Positions 46,993-59,114 of a DNA stretch of 64,000 nucleotides are shown piece by piece (position 1 is the first letter of the stretch; each line of letters starts with the position of its first letter). The DNA comes from Botryotinia globosa. Lineage: Eukaryota; Ascomycota; Leotiomycetes; Helotiales; Sclerotiniaceae. Under the pieces are notes generated by a model. It was not told where the DNA came from. It saw only the letters and a program-made list of their open reading frames with translations, and did not search any database. The translations under genes were made by a program, and so were the position numbers. The stretch lies in the NCBI GenBank assembly GCA_014898425.1, contig RCSZ01000014.1, forward strand, positions 310,001-374,000. The letters run 5' to 3'.

Positions 46993-47329
46993 GGAGGAGA
47001 GACCTGGAAGCGAGGAACTTGGAAGCGAGATGTGGGATTCTTGGAGGTGCGAAATTGTGTGCATAGTTACTTTTCTGTCGGTGTTTGGAATTATTTACAT
47101 CTCCCTACTCAGATTATCTCCTTTCCAATCTGAACATGAAATCGTATGGGAATTTATTATTTGTAAGATTACAATTCCCGCCCCTTCGAAATAAAATAAG
47201 AAATCGTCTGCCCCTTCACCCCTTCACCCGCAATACATTTATTTCGTTACTACTACCTACTACCCTCAAAGATACAACATAATCACTACATCACTACATT
47301 ACTACATTACTATATTACCACATCACTAC

Positions 47330-47728
47330 TAATATCTAATATCTAATATCTAATATCTAATATCTAATATCTAACATCTAATATCTAATATCTAATATCT
47401 AACATCTAATATCTAATATCTAATATCTAATATCTAATATCTAATATCTAACATCTAATATCTAACATCTAATATCTAACATTTAACATCTAACATCTAA
47501 CATCTAACATCTAATATCTAACATCTAATATCTAATATCTAATATCTAACATCTAATATCTAATATCTAATATCTAACATCTAATATCTAACATCTAATA
47601 TCTAATATCTAACATCTAATATCTAACATCTAACATCTAATATCTAACATTTAACATCTAATATCTAATATCTAACATCTAATATCTAATATCTAATATC
47701 TAACATCTAATATCTAACATCTAACATC
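47330..47728. repeat. heptamer satellite TAAYATC, 57 uninterrupted units
   Basis: Counting by eye, 57 consecutive 7-bp units without an indel: 35 taatatc, 20 taacatc and 2 taacatt. Nearly all variation is C or T at one position, in CpA/TpA context. On the other strand the unit reads TTAGATA/TTAGATG. It begins about 340 bp after the aldolase-type gene. Confidence 0.97.
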
Positions 47729-48839
47729 TAATATATAGATTCTTATAAATAAGATATATATGAATTTCTCTCTCAGCTTGAATCTTAATTGAGATATTAA
47801 GATTTACTGGATTGTTATTTCGTACTATTTTGTTCGGCGTTGTAGTTTTAATTTGAGGAGGAGAATAGGTTCGATTGAGCAAGGTTAGATGGGTTGATGG
47901 ATACTAGATAGGTTTGTGATGTGTGGAGAGAATTCTGAGCTTTGTTGTGTTGTGTGTATTTAGGTAGGTAGGTATATAGTATGTATATTTCGAATTAATG
48001 TATATAAATATATAAATCTGATGTATTTTATACCCAACTACCTATCTGTCTATAATAAGAGATAGTAATTACTTCATATTGCACATCTATATGCTTCAGA
48101 CATCTAATCTGAGATTCGAGAATTATTATTATCCTCGGATCTTGAAAATCACCTACCTAGGTATGTACTGCATTCTCCCTATCTATGTCAGGTTAGATAT
48201 ATCATATCTACCCCATGATTTCCCAAACGGAAAGGAAAGCATCTTTTCGGTCCGTTCACTCGAATGATCTCGGTGTCGGTCTCGGTCTCGGGATAATGTT
48301 ATTTGGAGATTTATAATATCATCACATGATTGGTGATGTGAAACTGGATTTGGATGTTGTGAATACTTAACCTTTGACTACTACCTACTCCGATTGTACC
48401 TATTCCCCATTGCAGGAAAAGTTACATGCCTCCCTAACCTTTGTTGTACAAAAAACGATACGAACATCACACACACAAACACATGTACATCTCGTGCTTC
48501 ATCATGAATCATGAATCATGATCAAGGGAAAGGAGGCGAAAACCAATTCGGAGCATGAGAAGTACAGTATTCGCTCCGCTCCGTAAGCAAGGAGGATGGA
48601 TTGGATGTCTAGATGTTTCTTTCCATATATCAGTGGATTAGTTGAGGAGGTGTTACCTGATATGGCATAGTCGCGGATGAAAGAACCGTTTTTGTCTTTG
48701 ATTGAGATGATTTTCATCATGGACCAATGAGGAGCATTTGTGAGGCTCCGGTGCAACTTACCAATATACCATGGTGTTGTGGAACTGGGATGGCGGGGTT
48801 TTTTCTTCTTTTTGCTCGGAGGGCGTGGCTGATGGTGTG

Positions 48840-49210
48840 GTGTTGTCTCTGTGTGTATCCATGTGTGTATCCATGTGTGTATACATGTGTGTATACATGT
48901 GTGTATACATAGTGCTAAGGTTGTCTCTGTGTGTATCCATGTGTGTATACATGTGTGTATACATGTGTGTATACATAGTGCTAAGGTTGTCTCTGTGTGT
49001 ATCCATGTGTGTATATATACATAATACTAAGATTGTCTCTGTATATATCCATATATATATACATAGTACTAAGGTTATCTCTGTATATATCCATCTGTAT
49101 ATACATAGTACTAAGATTGTCTCTGTATATATCCATGTGTATATACATAATACTAAGGTTGTCTCTATATGTATCCATCTGTGTATACATAGTGCTAAGG
49201 TTGTACTCGG
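48840..49210. repeat. GT-rich minisatellite grading into TA-rich copies
   Basis: Units of about 46-66 bp built on a gtgctaaggttgtctctgtg core plus 1-4 copies of gtgtgtatacat. The left copies (48840-49010) keep TG; the copies from about 49020 to 49190 have mostly TA at the same sites. The final copy at about 49180 is again TG-type. Confidence 0.9.
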
Positions 49211-49719
49211 TATAGATACCAAACGATGTGTTGTCGAAAGAGTGATGTGTATTGAATCTTGACGGCCGTGATATATATGATTGATCTCTTGGATAATATA
49301 GTGAGTGACTAAAGTATGAGAAAGTGTCTCCCTAGCTAGTCGCGACTCGCTCCCTATCAAGACGAAAGACGGACGAAGTATCTAGGTATGAATTCAATCC
49401 TCCCGTCTCTCCCTCATATATACGAAGTATTAGATTAAAATATTGATAATAATGTACATGTTATATATAAATAATATAACATATTCACATCTACGGAGTA
49501 TTCCACATCGATTTCCATAATAAATCATCACAATCCCTTCAATTTGGAGTCACCTCGTTTATTTAACTTTCGTCTTTCTATTTGTGGGGTTCGGGGACTC
49601 CCAAATGATAAATAATCCTGGTCTAACTTATAAACTTGTTCACTTGCAAACTCTAGAAGCAATTCTCTTTCTTTAATTCTCCAATCTCTAACCTCCAATC
49701 CACGCTGGGCACTTCTGAC

Positions 49720-49782
49720 TTTGGACTTTGGACTTTGGACTTTGGACTTTGGACTTTGGACTTTGGACTTTGGACTTTGGAC
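49720..49782. repeat. heptamer repeat TTTGGAC, 9 copies
   Basis: Nine perfect consecutive copies. It creates a Lys-Val-Gln-Ser-Pro-Lys-Ser-type repeat frame on the minus strand, not accepted as a gene. Confidence 0.95.
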
Positions 49783-50252
49783 TTCTGATCTCTCACTGCT
49801 CACTTTCGTGATAGCTTTTTGGTAATCGCTCACAACCACCATCTTTAGTAAATCTCATCATCAATCGACCACCACCTTTCCTTCTCAAATTCTCTTCAAA
49901 ATCGATCCGTTACATAATGATGCATATGTTTTGAATATGCGACGCATACATTGACCCGAAAAGCATCAACTTGAGCATCAACGCGGGGTGGACCAGTTCT
50001 TGGAGTTCTTAAAGGCTTGCGCGGCAACCTTCGGAAAATAATTCCACGACTTTCTTGGATGATACGATACTCCTGATGAATTCGAAACATCGCAAAGAAA
50101 TCAAATTGAAATTGTACAAGTCGAAAACTCACCATCGAGGAAATTGTTTGCGAGTGTAGCGAATCGTTCAATTGGGAGGCCGGATTCGGCATAAATCAAC
50201 AGGGCAGTTTCCCTGACCTATCGTCGACGACCAAACATACAACGGTCTGGAG

Positions 50253-53200
50253 ATGAGGATTGGTATCAGGCTGCAACTTGGCCTGGTTGTCCTGGTGGCT
50301 GCTCTTGTTCCATTGATTGTGCTTGCTCTCGCTACTTGGTTCAACAACTATAGCTTTACAGTCGACGTCAAGGAAAATGCACTTAGTCTTACTGCATCAC
50401 TCAAAGCCGCTTCAGTGGCCTCCGATCTCCTCCTAATCCAGGCCACATGCTCGACCATTGTCACCAGAATCCTTATCCAGGAGGCCATTCGCGACTTTTA
50501 CAGTGGAGTACCCGAGTGGAATGAAGCAAGACAAGATGTACAAAGCGCTTTGGCTTCTGGTGGTCTATCTGCATTGCTTCAAGTAATCATATTCTCGCGG
50601 AATGAGACGGGTGCAGTCAATGGGATATTGAATGTCACCGCTAATGCATCCGGTAGGTCATCTTCTCTCACAAATATAACTCATACTAATCGCTTGGAGG
50701 TGCTGCAGATATAAAACTTCCCTATAATAACTCATTGAATCAGCACGCTTTCCTAGGCGATGCTGATCAGGGATATCCAGCCGCTTTGTATCCGAATATC
50801 TCTTATATCCCAACTACAGATCCCGACCCAAATGCTCCAGGAACAAATTTTACACAGGTATACGCATTTGCCGATTACCCACTGAATAAAAGTGCTGCTC
50901 TTCTACTCGGACCTTTACAAATTAACAGCACCTATGCTTTAGTATCGCTGACCCTACCGATTGTCGAGAATTCGAATCCCGATTACGTTTTAGGTTACAT
51001 GACGGTGGTGGCAGCTGCAACTTCGCTAATCGACGTTGTTTATTCTCGGGAGGGCTTGGATAATACAGGAATAGTGTTGGTCGTGGGAACCAATCGACGA
51101 GAGAACCAGTTCTCGTACGTGTCGAGGCCGGCTACAGCAACTTACGAACCCGACCTCCATAATTTGACAAAAGCAAGTGTCAAATACGTTTTCCCTCCAT
51201 ATCCTCTTGAAGGACAGACTGATAGACATTCCGTCTACAACGAAAATTTAACTAGATATGGAACCTCGAATTTTAGCGAAGGCCAATATCCGGCTATTTT
51301 AGATGGGTTCGGACGACAGAATTCGAAAGTTAATAACGCCAGTAGTCACATCACAACAACAAATGAGCAAGGAGTAAAGGTGTCGGTAGGCTGGGCAAGA
51401 CCACAAAGTGCACTGGTGGATTGGCTTTTGATAGTAGAACAAGCTCATTCTGAAGCTTGGGAACCCATTATCAAGCTTAGGAATATCTTACTTGCATGTG
51501 TTTTTGGTACGTTTGGATTGATCCTTATTGTGGTAAGTTCTTTATAAGTTTTTCTTCCCTCGCTATGGTTTCCAATGGCCAGTCCGGGCTTCAACCCGGT
51601 ATCGAACAGCTGTTCAATCTTGATTTCAATTACGTCTTGGTATTCTTTTAGATATTGGATTCAAGTTGAACTGCAAAGCTTGTATCTAGTCTGCTAGCTC
51701 GGACCATTGAGCACATATTCAATGCCTTTTGAAATTTGTCTCTCTTGGCGAATTGGATGTACTTTGTCCATTCAGAATTGCTAACAACGACAAGGTTATA
51801 CCGATGGCTCATTTCAGTGTTCGACCAATCAGAAGACTAAGAGATGCCACGAAACAATCCATTCAGCCACCGGGTTACACTCCGCGTCAAAGTATAGACG
51901 ATGATTTGTATGGCGACGAAGAGGTCGGCGAGGGCGATTCAAGCGGGTACAAGAAAACGGGATTTTTGGTTCGACTGAGAAAATTGACACAATCAGGGCG
52001 TCGTGTGTCCAAAGCAGAAAAATCAGAGGCCGATAGACGAAGAGATTTTAAAATTCCTGGAAAAGTACCTGATCGAAGACATTGGATTGAAGATGAACTC
52101 ACGGATTTAACTTCGAAATTCAATGAAATGAGCGACGAATTGCTGCTGCAATACACGAGTCTCGAATCTAAAGTTGCCGAACGCACGGAGCAACTTGAAC
52201 ATTCTAAAAAGGCAGCGGAGGCAGCAAATGAGAGTAAAACGTTATTCATTGCGAACATATCGCATGAATTGAAAACTCCATTGAACGGGATTCTGGGAAT
52301 GTGTGCCGTATGCATGGGCGAGGATGATTTGCCAAGCATCAAACGCTCATTAAAAACAGTTTACAAATCTGGTGACCTGTTGTTAAACTTACTGAATGAT
52401 CTTTTGACGTTCAGCAAGAACCAGATTGGCCAGCAATTGCATCTAGAAGAGAAAGAGTTCCGGCTTTCTGATGTAAAGGAGCAGATCAAGAACATTTTCC
52501 GAAAGCAAGTGGACGAAGGCGGTATCACTTTTGGAGTTCACTTCTTGGGCACTGAAAGTACAGATGGAACTCAACTAGAGAAACCGACCGGAAAGCCTCT
52601 ACCAGCACTAGGACCTAATGGTATCGGTAGATTGAAAGATATGTGTTTGTGGGGGGACCAGCACAGAATTCTCCAAATCATAATCAATCTAGTTAGCAAC
52701 AGTCTCAAATTTACACCACCAGGAGGAAAAGTAGAAGTCAGAATTAGATGTATGGGCGAAGTAGAACAACAATTTGATGGTGTCACTAGCCGAAACTCTC
52801 TGGGATCGAAGCAGAGCTCCCGCAGGAGAAATGTTAGAACCCGTACGGGCTCTGGATCGAATGCTTCAGGGCACACTTCAACGCGTGCATCGGGGCAAAT
52901 TTCAAGGACAGCTTCGAACACCAAGCAAGCTGGTACTGCACTAGTAATCAACCCTATGGATCCAAGAGCTCGTGTCCAATTAAATGAGAGATCGCCAACT
53001 CCGCCACCAAATAATGCCAGGACCCTATGGTTTTCAATAGAGGTTGAGGATACCGGACCTGGTATTCCCGAGCATCTACAGGAGCGAGTCTTCGAGCCTT
53101 TTGTACAGGCTGATCTAGGTTTAAATAGGAAATATGGAGGAACCGGGCTGGGATTAAGTATTTGCTCTCAGTTAGCCGGCCTTATGGGAGGTTCTATCTC

Positions 53201-54173
53201 TCTCGTTAGTACACTTGGAGAAGGTTCCACCTTCAATGTTCAGCTGCCATTGAAATTCGTCAAGGAGCGGGCACCAAGCACATCTAGTTCTGATGTTATT
53301 GGTTCTCGGCCCGCAAGCATGGTTTCGCAATCAGAACTCGAACGTCATACTCCACAGGGTTCCATTGATGCCACGGCTGCTGTAGGACCCCCTGGAAAAG
53401 GGAATAGCGGTGCAAGCTATTCAATAGATACTCAACCTCGATTGGTGGGACTTCGACAGCCATTTTTTACATCATCCCCTACACCTCCTCCACCCAACGA
53501 GGATAATGCCAAATCTCAACTCGCCGCAATCGATCGCGCTGCCAAGGAGAAAGTAGGGGATAAGAAAATTCGAGTTCTGGTTGCCGAAGACAATCTTGTT
53601 AATCAAGAAGTGGTCCTTCGCATGCTTAAACTCGAAGACGTGTATGATGTAGTAGTTGCCAAGGATGGTCAGGAGGCATACGATAAGGTAAAGCAAAGCA
53701 TGGAAGAGGGCACGTTCTTCAACTTGATCTTTATGGATATTCAGATGCCAAATCTGGATGGGCTGCAAAGTACGAGGTTAATCAGAGAAATGGGCTATTC
53801 CGCACCCATTGTAGCACTAACCGCTTTCGCCGAGGAGAGCAATGTCAAAGAATGCTATGAGTCCGGAATGGATCATTTCCTAAGGTTTGCTCTCCGTCCA
53901 CTTACTTTCATTACAATCGGAAGACTAATCTATCATAGTAAACCTATTCGACGACCAGCTCTCAAGCAAGTTCTTAAGAAATTCGCCACTATCCCAGAAG
54001 AGATAGAAGACTCCTCCGTAACTCGAAAGAGTACACCAGAAAAAGGCCAAGCTTCGAAAAAACAACACAAAAATACATCCACATCAACATCCAGTCCAGC
54101 ATCAAATTCTGAAGCTGACCTCATCAAGATGAATGGGACTCCTTCACCTCCCTCACCTTTCACCTCTACATGA
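50253..54173 (+). CDS. SLN1: class VI hybrid histidine kinase, Sln1-type osmosensor
   Basis: A membrane osmosensor feeding the Ypd1-Ssk1 phosphorelay and the HOG MAP kinase pathway in fungi. Exons 50253-50652, 50709-51532, 51795-53884 and 53939-54173 give 3549 nt, 1182 aa. TM1 is LVVLVAALVPLIVLALATW. A sensor loop of about 380 residues with many NxS/T sites follows, then TM2 ILLACVFGTFGLILIV. HAMP-type VRPIRRLRDAT and coiled coil come next. The H-box is IANISHELKTPLNGILGM (His about 565), the N-box NLVSNSLKFTPPGGK, G1 DTGPGIP and G2 YGGTGLGLSI. Between the N- and G-boxes is a 90-residue Ser/Arg-rich insert. The receiver has VLVAEDNLVNQEVV, phospho-Asp in LIFMDIQMPNLDG (about 1056) and VALTAF. 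The last intron (53885-53938) is in frame and 54 nt long; removing it gives the standard FLSKPIRRPALKQVL. Confidence 0.96.
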
Positions 54174-57100
54174 CCCCCTTACAACACAACACAACAGATA
54201 GAGCGCGTTTAATTTTCGCATTTTACCTTTTTTCTTTTATCTTTTTTCTTTTTTTCACTTCATTAGGATACCCAGCTTATTATACACGAAAAAAAGCATT
54301 TTAATATTCATCGCGCTATTGGAACGACACGAATTTTCTTTACTCACCCGAGTCCTTCAGAATTGTATTTTCATGGGGAAATTATTGGTTGTAGGTACAA
54401 AAAGTACTGATTAAAAGATATTGCATAATGGCGTTTGGGCGCATTGAAAGACCAGGAAACGAGACGATATAATAAAAGTTCACTGGCGGGGGTTTTCGAT
54501 TGGGCTTACTTTATCTTATCTGAAACTTTGTATTTTCGGAACAGTTGAAGACTGTTCAAGTCCGTTGGATGGAAGAGTGGGTGGGCGAGCGAGTAGATGG
54601 GGAAAATGATTGAACATCTGGAGTTGGCAAATTCGAACAGCGGCATGCAAGGCAGAATAATGAAAGACGATAAGATGTGAAGGATCGGCATAGCGGTTCA
54701 AGGGGTTCACGAATGGATGGGGTACAGAAGGAGTTGGATGTTTTGATTTGAGTGGGATTTCAGAGATGATAGGAGGGAGATTGATCGTGGTGGAATGGTT
54801 GAAAAGTGGATGTATGGAATAGTAGGAGGCAGGCGATCACATTGGCACGTTAGCAAGACGCGGGGAGAATGGAACGTAGATGCAAATAATCGCATGCCAT
54901 CTCTCGTGTGCTTTTCGCCTCGCGAACTTTTGAATGGATGAGTGATTGCGTGAATAAATGAACGTGTGATGACATGTATATGATAAGCGAGTGAAAGAAA
55001 GCGCGTCGCAAAGAAAACATACATATATGAATATGAATATAAACAAGAGACTCGTGGCAACAAAACTCGAGTAGTTTTGCGCACATCATAGGTACCTACT
55101 TTTAGGTATATATCGATCCCTTGAAGTCGAATCGATGAATCACAAGATGGAATTCAAAGCTCTTAGGTCGTGATGCTTACTGCCTTGCCTGTCAATTACT
55201 TAGTATGAACTCCGGGAAAATGTAGATCTGGTGAAGGAAAGGAAATTGATCATGAGCACCTGGCTACATTATTATTATATTATTTCAATTGCTGCATCGC
55301 AGGGAATCAAATCAATTCAAATCAACTCAAATTAATATAAAATTGGAATAAAATTAAATATAATATTTCAAAACATCTGTGATGGAATAGATAGCATAAC
55401 ATAACAACCAATTATTTCCAAACCCGCGCGCGCGTTGCTCTCGCGTTTATGTTAAGGTTATCTATCAATCGCATCCATGCACGCGTTATTTGTTTTGGGG
55501 GTTCGTTCGGGGTCTGGGTCTGGGTTGGATAGAGATAGGGAGGGGAGGGGAGGGGAGCTTAGAGGGAAAGATGAAAGATGAAGGATGAAAGATAGAGAGA
55601 ATCGAGAGAATCGAGAATGCAATGCAATGCCGGTCCCCTCAATCCCGATGGGTACAGAGTATGGAGTAACTTACAGGTTACGTACATGGTAGGTATCCAA
55701 CCCAAGTTACCCAACCCCTTGATACTTGCCTCATCGGCTCGTCTAACTTTTATTGGGTTTTCGCTCGACGGGTCACTGTGATTGACAATGAATGACACTG
55801 TATTAACAAGTAATCGGTAACTTGGTAGCAATCTTACCTTCGAGACGAGCCTAACACTCATTTTGAAGTTTCGTTTTTTTTTGTTTTTTTTTTTCGTTTT
55901 TCGACTACCAGTAGACGCGCAGAAGAAAAATGAATGAGTAACATCTACCTACCTATCTATCTCTCCCTCCTCTCCACTCAACATTTCAACTCCCAACTTT
56001 CCACCTTTCAAAACGGTATCTCTATCTGCATATATGCATGCATTCAGTTTTCTTGCTTCCAATCATCGTTTTTGAAACATACATACATGTACATGTACAT
56101 TGCATACAGAGTACACTACCTACCTACATACACAAGATACATCCTTACCCCTCTTTCTTTCTCGTTCCCCAGCACTAAACTTATGGTTAACAATTCTCCG
56201 CCAAGATCTATTGCTAGCGAATCGATCGATTCCTTGTTCGTGTGCGGATGATCATGATCCAGTTATTCACATCCATCCATACACAAAATAAGCATCGGAA
56301 CTCCCCTCCTCCAATCCCTGTTTCCCTTGCTCTCTCTTCTTCTTCTTCTACCACTCACACCATCCCACTCCCCTCACACACAACCACACTGCATCATCCC
56401 ACACCCATACCAAACCGATAGATATCTACGAGATACCTACCCAGCCATCCCTGATCCCTCGCATGCGCAACTGCGCGCACCATCCATCCACTCAACGCGG
56501 CAATCGCGCTGCTCCTCGTGTTTTTCACGCGAGTATTTCGCGTGTAGTGTTTTCGAGTGGCGCTTCTGTCGTGGATATCCCGGGGTGCGGGGATTCAGAG
56601 TGCAGAATGAGATGAATGGGTTGATGTGCTTGTATAGTACATATACCCTGTGTGTCGGACGAAGTGTGAGTCAGAGGTTAGTGCGATTGAGAGGCGGGAA
56701 GGGGGAGAGAAGGGAAAGGGAAGGGAAGATTCGAGGAATCGTTTTTTTTTTTGGTGTGGCATTTTGAGATGGGGAGGGGAATGGAATATGGTGGGAGGTG
56801 GTGGAGGATGGGATGTATGTTATAAAGAAAGGGGAGGGACTGAGGTTGTTTTTATTTTATTTTTCTTTCGTAACTTTTGTCTTTGTTTTATTTGAATAGC
56901 GATTTGAGGTTACACACTCAATCCATTGATGTTGATGACGACGAGGGTTTTTTTTTGATTGAGTGAGATTAAATTACATTGTTGAGTTGCGAGTAGTGAA
57001 TTGAGATTCGTTTATTCATTCATTTGGAATCTATATTTAGCTCACTTCGACTTCTCAATCTCAATTGATCTTTTCAAATCTTTCACTCCTCATTTGTATC

Positions 57101-57202
57101 CCGCTCCAAAATTTCGTCAACGACGACATCTATTTATCAACATCAAGTAGGACTTGGCTTCATACTCCCTCCAATCCCTTTCCCAAGCGATATGCGCAAG
57201 TT
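54174..57202. other. 3-kb intergenic region, no gene supported
   Basis: AT-rich spacer with poly-T tracts near 55866-55894, a CG-alternating stretch at 55425-55434, aggggagggg repeats near 55538-55556 and CCTA-type repeats near 55946-55960. Frames on both strands are low-complexity or CT-biased. The region from about 56880 is probably the promoter and leader of the F-box-like gene. Confidence 0.5.
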
Positions 57203-58990
57203 ATGGCCACCACCAACCCAACAATCAACCGCCTCTGGCGATCCCAAAATATCATCACCAATATTCTCACCCACTTAGATACCACCTCCCAATGTTCCCT
57301 CCGCCTTGTATCCACTGAAATCTGCAGGCTAACAACCAGCGAGATCTTCATCCGAACCCGTATAACCTTCACTCCCACCTCACTCACTCGACCTTCTCGT
57401 CTAGAAGCTTTCTCTCGGATCGGAAAATATATCCAGCACCTGATATTCTACATGCCTCACTCCAATGCTACATTCCTTCCTCCACTCTTGAACCCCATTA
57501 CTGGCCAGGAGATCAACTTTTTGTACACACCACATACCAGCATGGCTTCTCACAACGAAAGGCCTAGTAATCGACGTCCCAAGTATGGATGCCCTGAGCT
57601 AGGCGAGATATTAACTCAACAATATCCACCTCTCTTCCATGCCGCGACCAATATCCCCACATTTATTAAAGCGCTATCTCATCTACCCAACCTGCGCCAT
57701 CTGACAATCTCATGTCCAAATCAAGATCCCTCGCAGAGGTATAGAAGGGATATTGTCGACTATGCACTTATAAGTCTGCGCATTGCCATTGAGCGAGCAC
57801 CGGTATTAAAGTTGGAGAAACTGTCCATCCACATCCATCCATCTGGACTGCAATACCTGCGTCATATGCCTGGATTTGGGTGTACACCATCTGCAGGACG
57901 ACGATGGAGACAAATAAGAAAGCTCAGCATCACGATGGATTCATGGGATTTCCAGAGTTTACTACCTGGTCGCGATCATTTGAAAATTTTGGACGATTAC
58001 ATTCGGAACTTTGGGCCAAATTTAGAGAAAGTGAGTTTTGGATGGCATGGAAGGAAAGGTCCTTGTCCATATTCTCTATTCAGTGATCCATTGTTCGCGC
58101 CACCAAAAGAGACGATCAAGTTATTTGGAGAAGTGACATCCCCGATGTCGCCATTACCAGCTGCTCCTCCAAGACCACCAATGGTATTCCCCAAATTGCG
58201 ATATATGCAAGTGAGGAATGCCACAATGTCGGAGCAGCAAGTCGCGGACTTCGTTTATGAACATCGACACACGGTGAAAGAATTCGATTTTGAAAATACC
58301 ACATTGATAAATGGTGGTACTTGGGAACGAGCATTGGCACCATTGACGTCGAGAAATTGTCGAAGCAGTGATGAATGGTTGTCTCAACCGAGCGGATCTG
58401 ATGTTGATAGTTTGCAATATCAGAGTGGTGGTGAGTTGTATGACATTGAAGAGGCACCGGAGGTCATTGATACTTTGTCTGGCGTAACATTGCCTGATAT
58501 GAAGGAGTTGTTGATAACAGGTACAAAGCTTAAGAGAAAGAGGTCGCATCATCGCAGACGGAGGCGCAAGCATAGGCAAAAGGAAAATAATAATGAGAAG
58601 AATGATGAAGTTGATTCTGGTAAAGAGATAAAACTAAAGATCTCGGCTCCAATACCGATTGCTTCGCCTCCAGTAGAGTTATTGCACCCAACGACGTTTG
58701 ATCCCAATATACAAGGCGTTCAGCGTGATTTTGAGAAGGAGGATGCTCAACAGGAATTGATTGATGATCCTGATAAGAGGATAATGGTTTTGAAGAAGGC
58801 AAGAGAAGCTGTGCTAAAGCAGCTTAGCAAAGAGTTCTGCAAGACTCAAGATAAAAAAGAACGGGTATTGACAACCTGGCCGAAGCCTTTGCAAGTAGGG
58901 GCCTCATGTTCTTCACCAAAGAAGTCCAGAGGGGTTTTTGGTCATGAGAGTGGTACCGCATTGGTACCTTTGATGTTAAGTCGGTGTTAG
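57203..58990 (+). CDS. F-box-like protein, fungus-specific
   Basis: Probably a substrate-adaptor-type protein. Single exon, 595 aa, from the first in-frame ATG at 57203 (MATTNPTINRLWRS). The N-terminus, residues about 10-50, has F-box-like spacing: IITNILTHLDTTSQCSLRLV, then a loop with ICRLTTSEIFIR. Next comes LPNLRHLTISCPN and a leucine-rich-repeat-like middle (LKLEKLSIHI, IRKLSITMD, FPKLRYMQVRN), as in many fungal F-box/LRR-like hypothetical proteins. A strongly basic segment, KRKRSHHRRRRRKHRQK, around residue 450 may be a nuclear signal. The C-terminal 100 residues are charged. The partner and substrate are unknown, and the F-box is degenerate, so an SCF role is inferred. It is convergent with the methyltransferase gene, 124 bp apart. 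Confidence 0.8.
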   Translation: MATTNPTINRLWRSQNIITNILTHLDTTSQCSLRLVSTEICRLTTSEIFIRTRITFTPTSLTRPSRLEAFSRIGKYIQHLIFYMPHSNATFLPPLLNPITGQEINFLYTPHTSMASHNERPSNRRPKYGCPELGEILTQQYPPLFHAATNIPTFIKALSHLPNLRHLTISCPNQDPSQRYRRDIVDYALISLRIAIERAPVLKLEKLSIHIHPSGLQYLRHMPGFGCTPSAGRRWRQIRKLSITMDSWDFQSLLPGRDHLKILDDYIRNFGPNLEKVSFGWHGRKGPCPYSLFSDPLFAPPKETIKLFGEVTSPMSPLPAAPPRPPMVFPKLRYMQVRNATMSEQQVADFVYEHRHTVKEFDFENTTLINGGTWERALAPLTSRNCRSSDEWLSQPSGSDVDSLQYQSGGELYDIEEAPEVIDTLSGVTLPDMKELLITGTKLKRKRSHHRRRRRKHRQKENNNEKNDEVDSGKEIKLKISAPIPIASPPVELLHPTTFDPNIQGVQRDFEKEDAQQELIDDPDKRIMVLKKAREAVLKQLSKEFCKTQDKKERVLTTWPKPLQVGASCSSPKKSRGVFGHESGTALVPLMLSRC

Positions 58991-59114
58991 CCAACAGGAT
59001 GAGGTTGGCATTTTGTGATTACCTTAACGATTGTATGTATGGATAATGAATTATGATTATGACTTTCAAAACTCATTTTCTCAATTGTGATCGCTGCCAT
59101 TGAAACCACCCTGC

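Larger units (their letters stand above)
46993..50252. other. 3.3-kb intergenic region, repeat-rich
   Basis: It separates the aldolase-type gene from the histidine kinase. It holds the heptamer array at 47330-47728, a GT/TA-rich minisatellite at 48840-49210 and a second heptamer array at 49720-49782. Long frames on both strands at 48758-49360 come from the minisatellite. No gene is supported; part of 49850-50252 is the kinase promoter and leader. Confidence 0.6.

Noticed and set aside
48758..49360. 200-codon minus-strand and 163-codon plus-strand frames
   Set aside because: Both arise from the GT/TA minisatellite; the repeat units explain the peptide pattern on each strand.
49528..49842. 104-codon minus-strand frame with a Lys/Ser/Val/Gln repeat
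   Set aside because: The repeat is the TTTGGAC heptamer; flanks show no coding sign.
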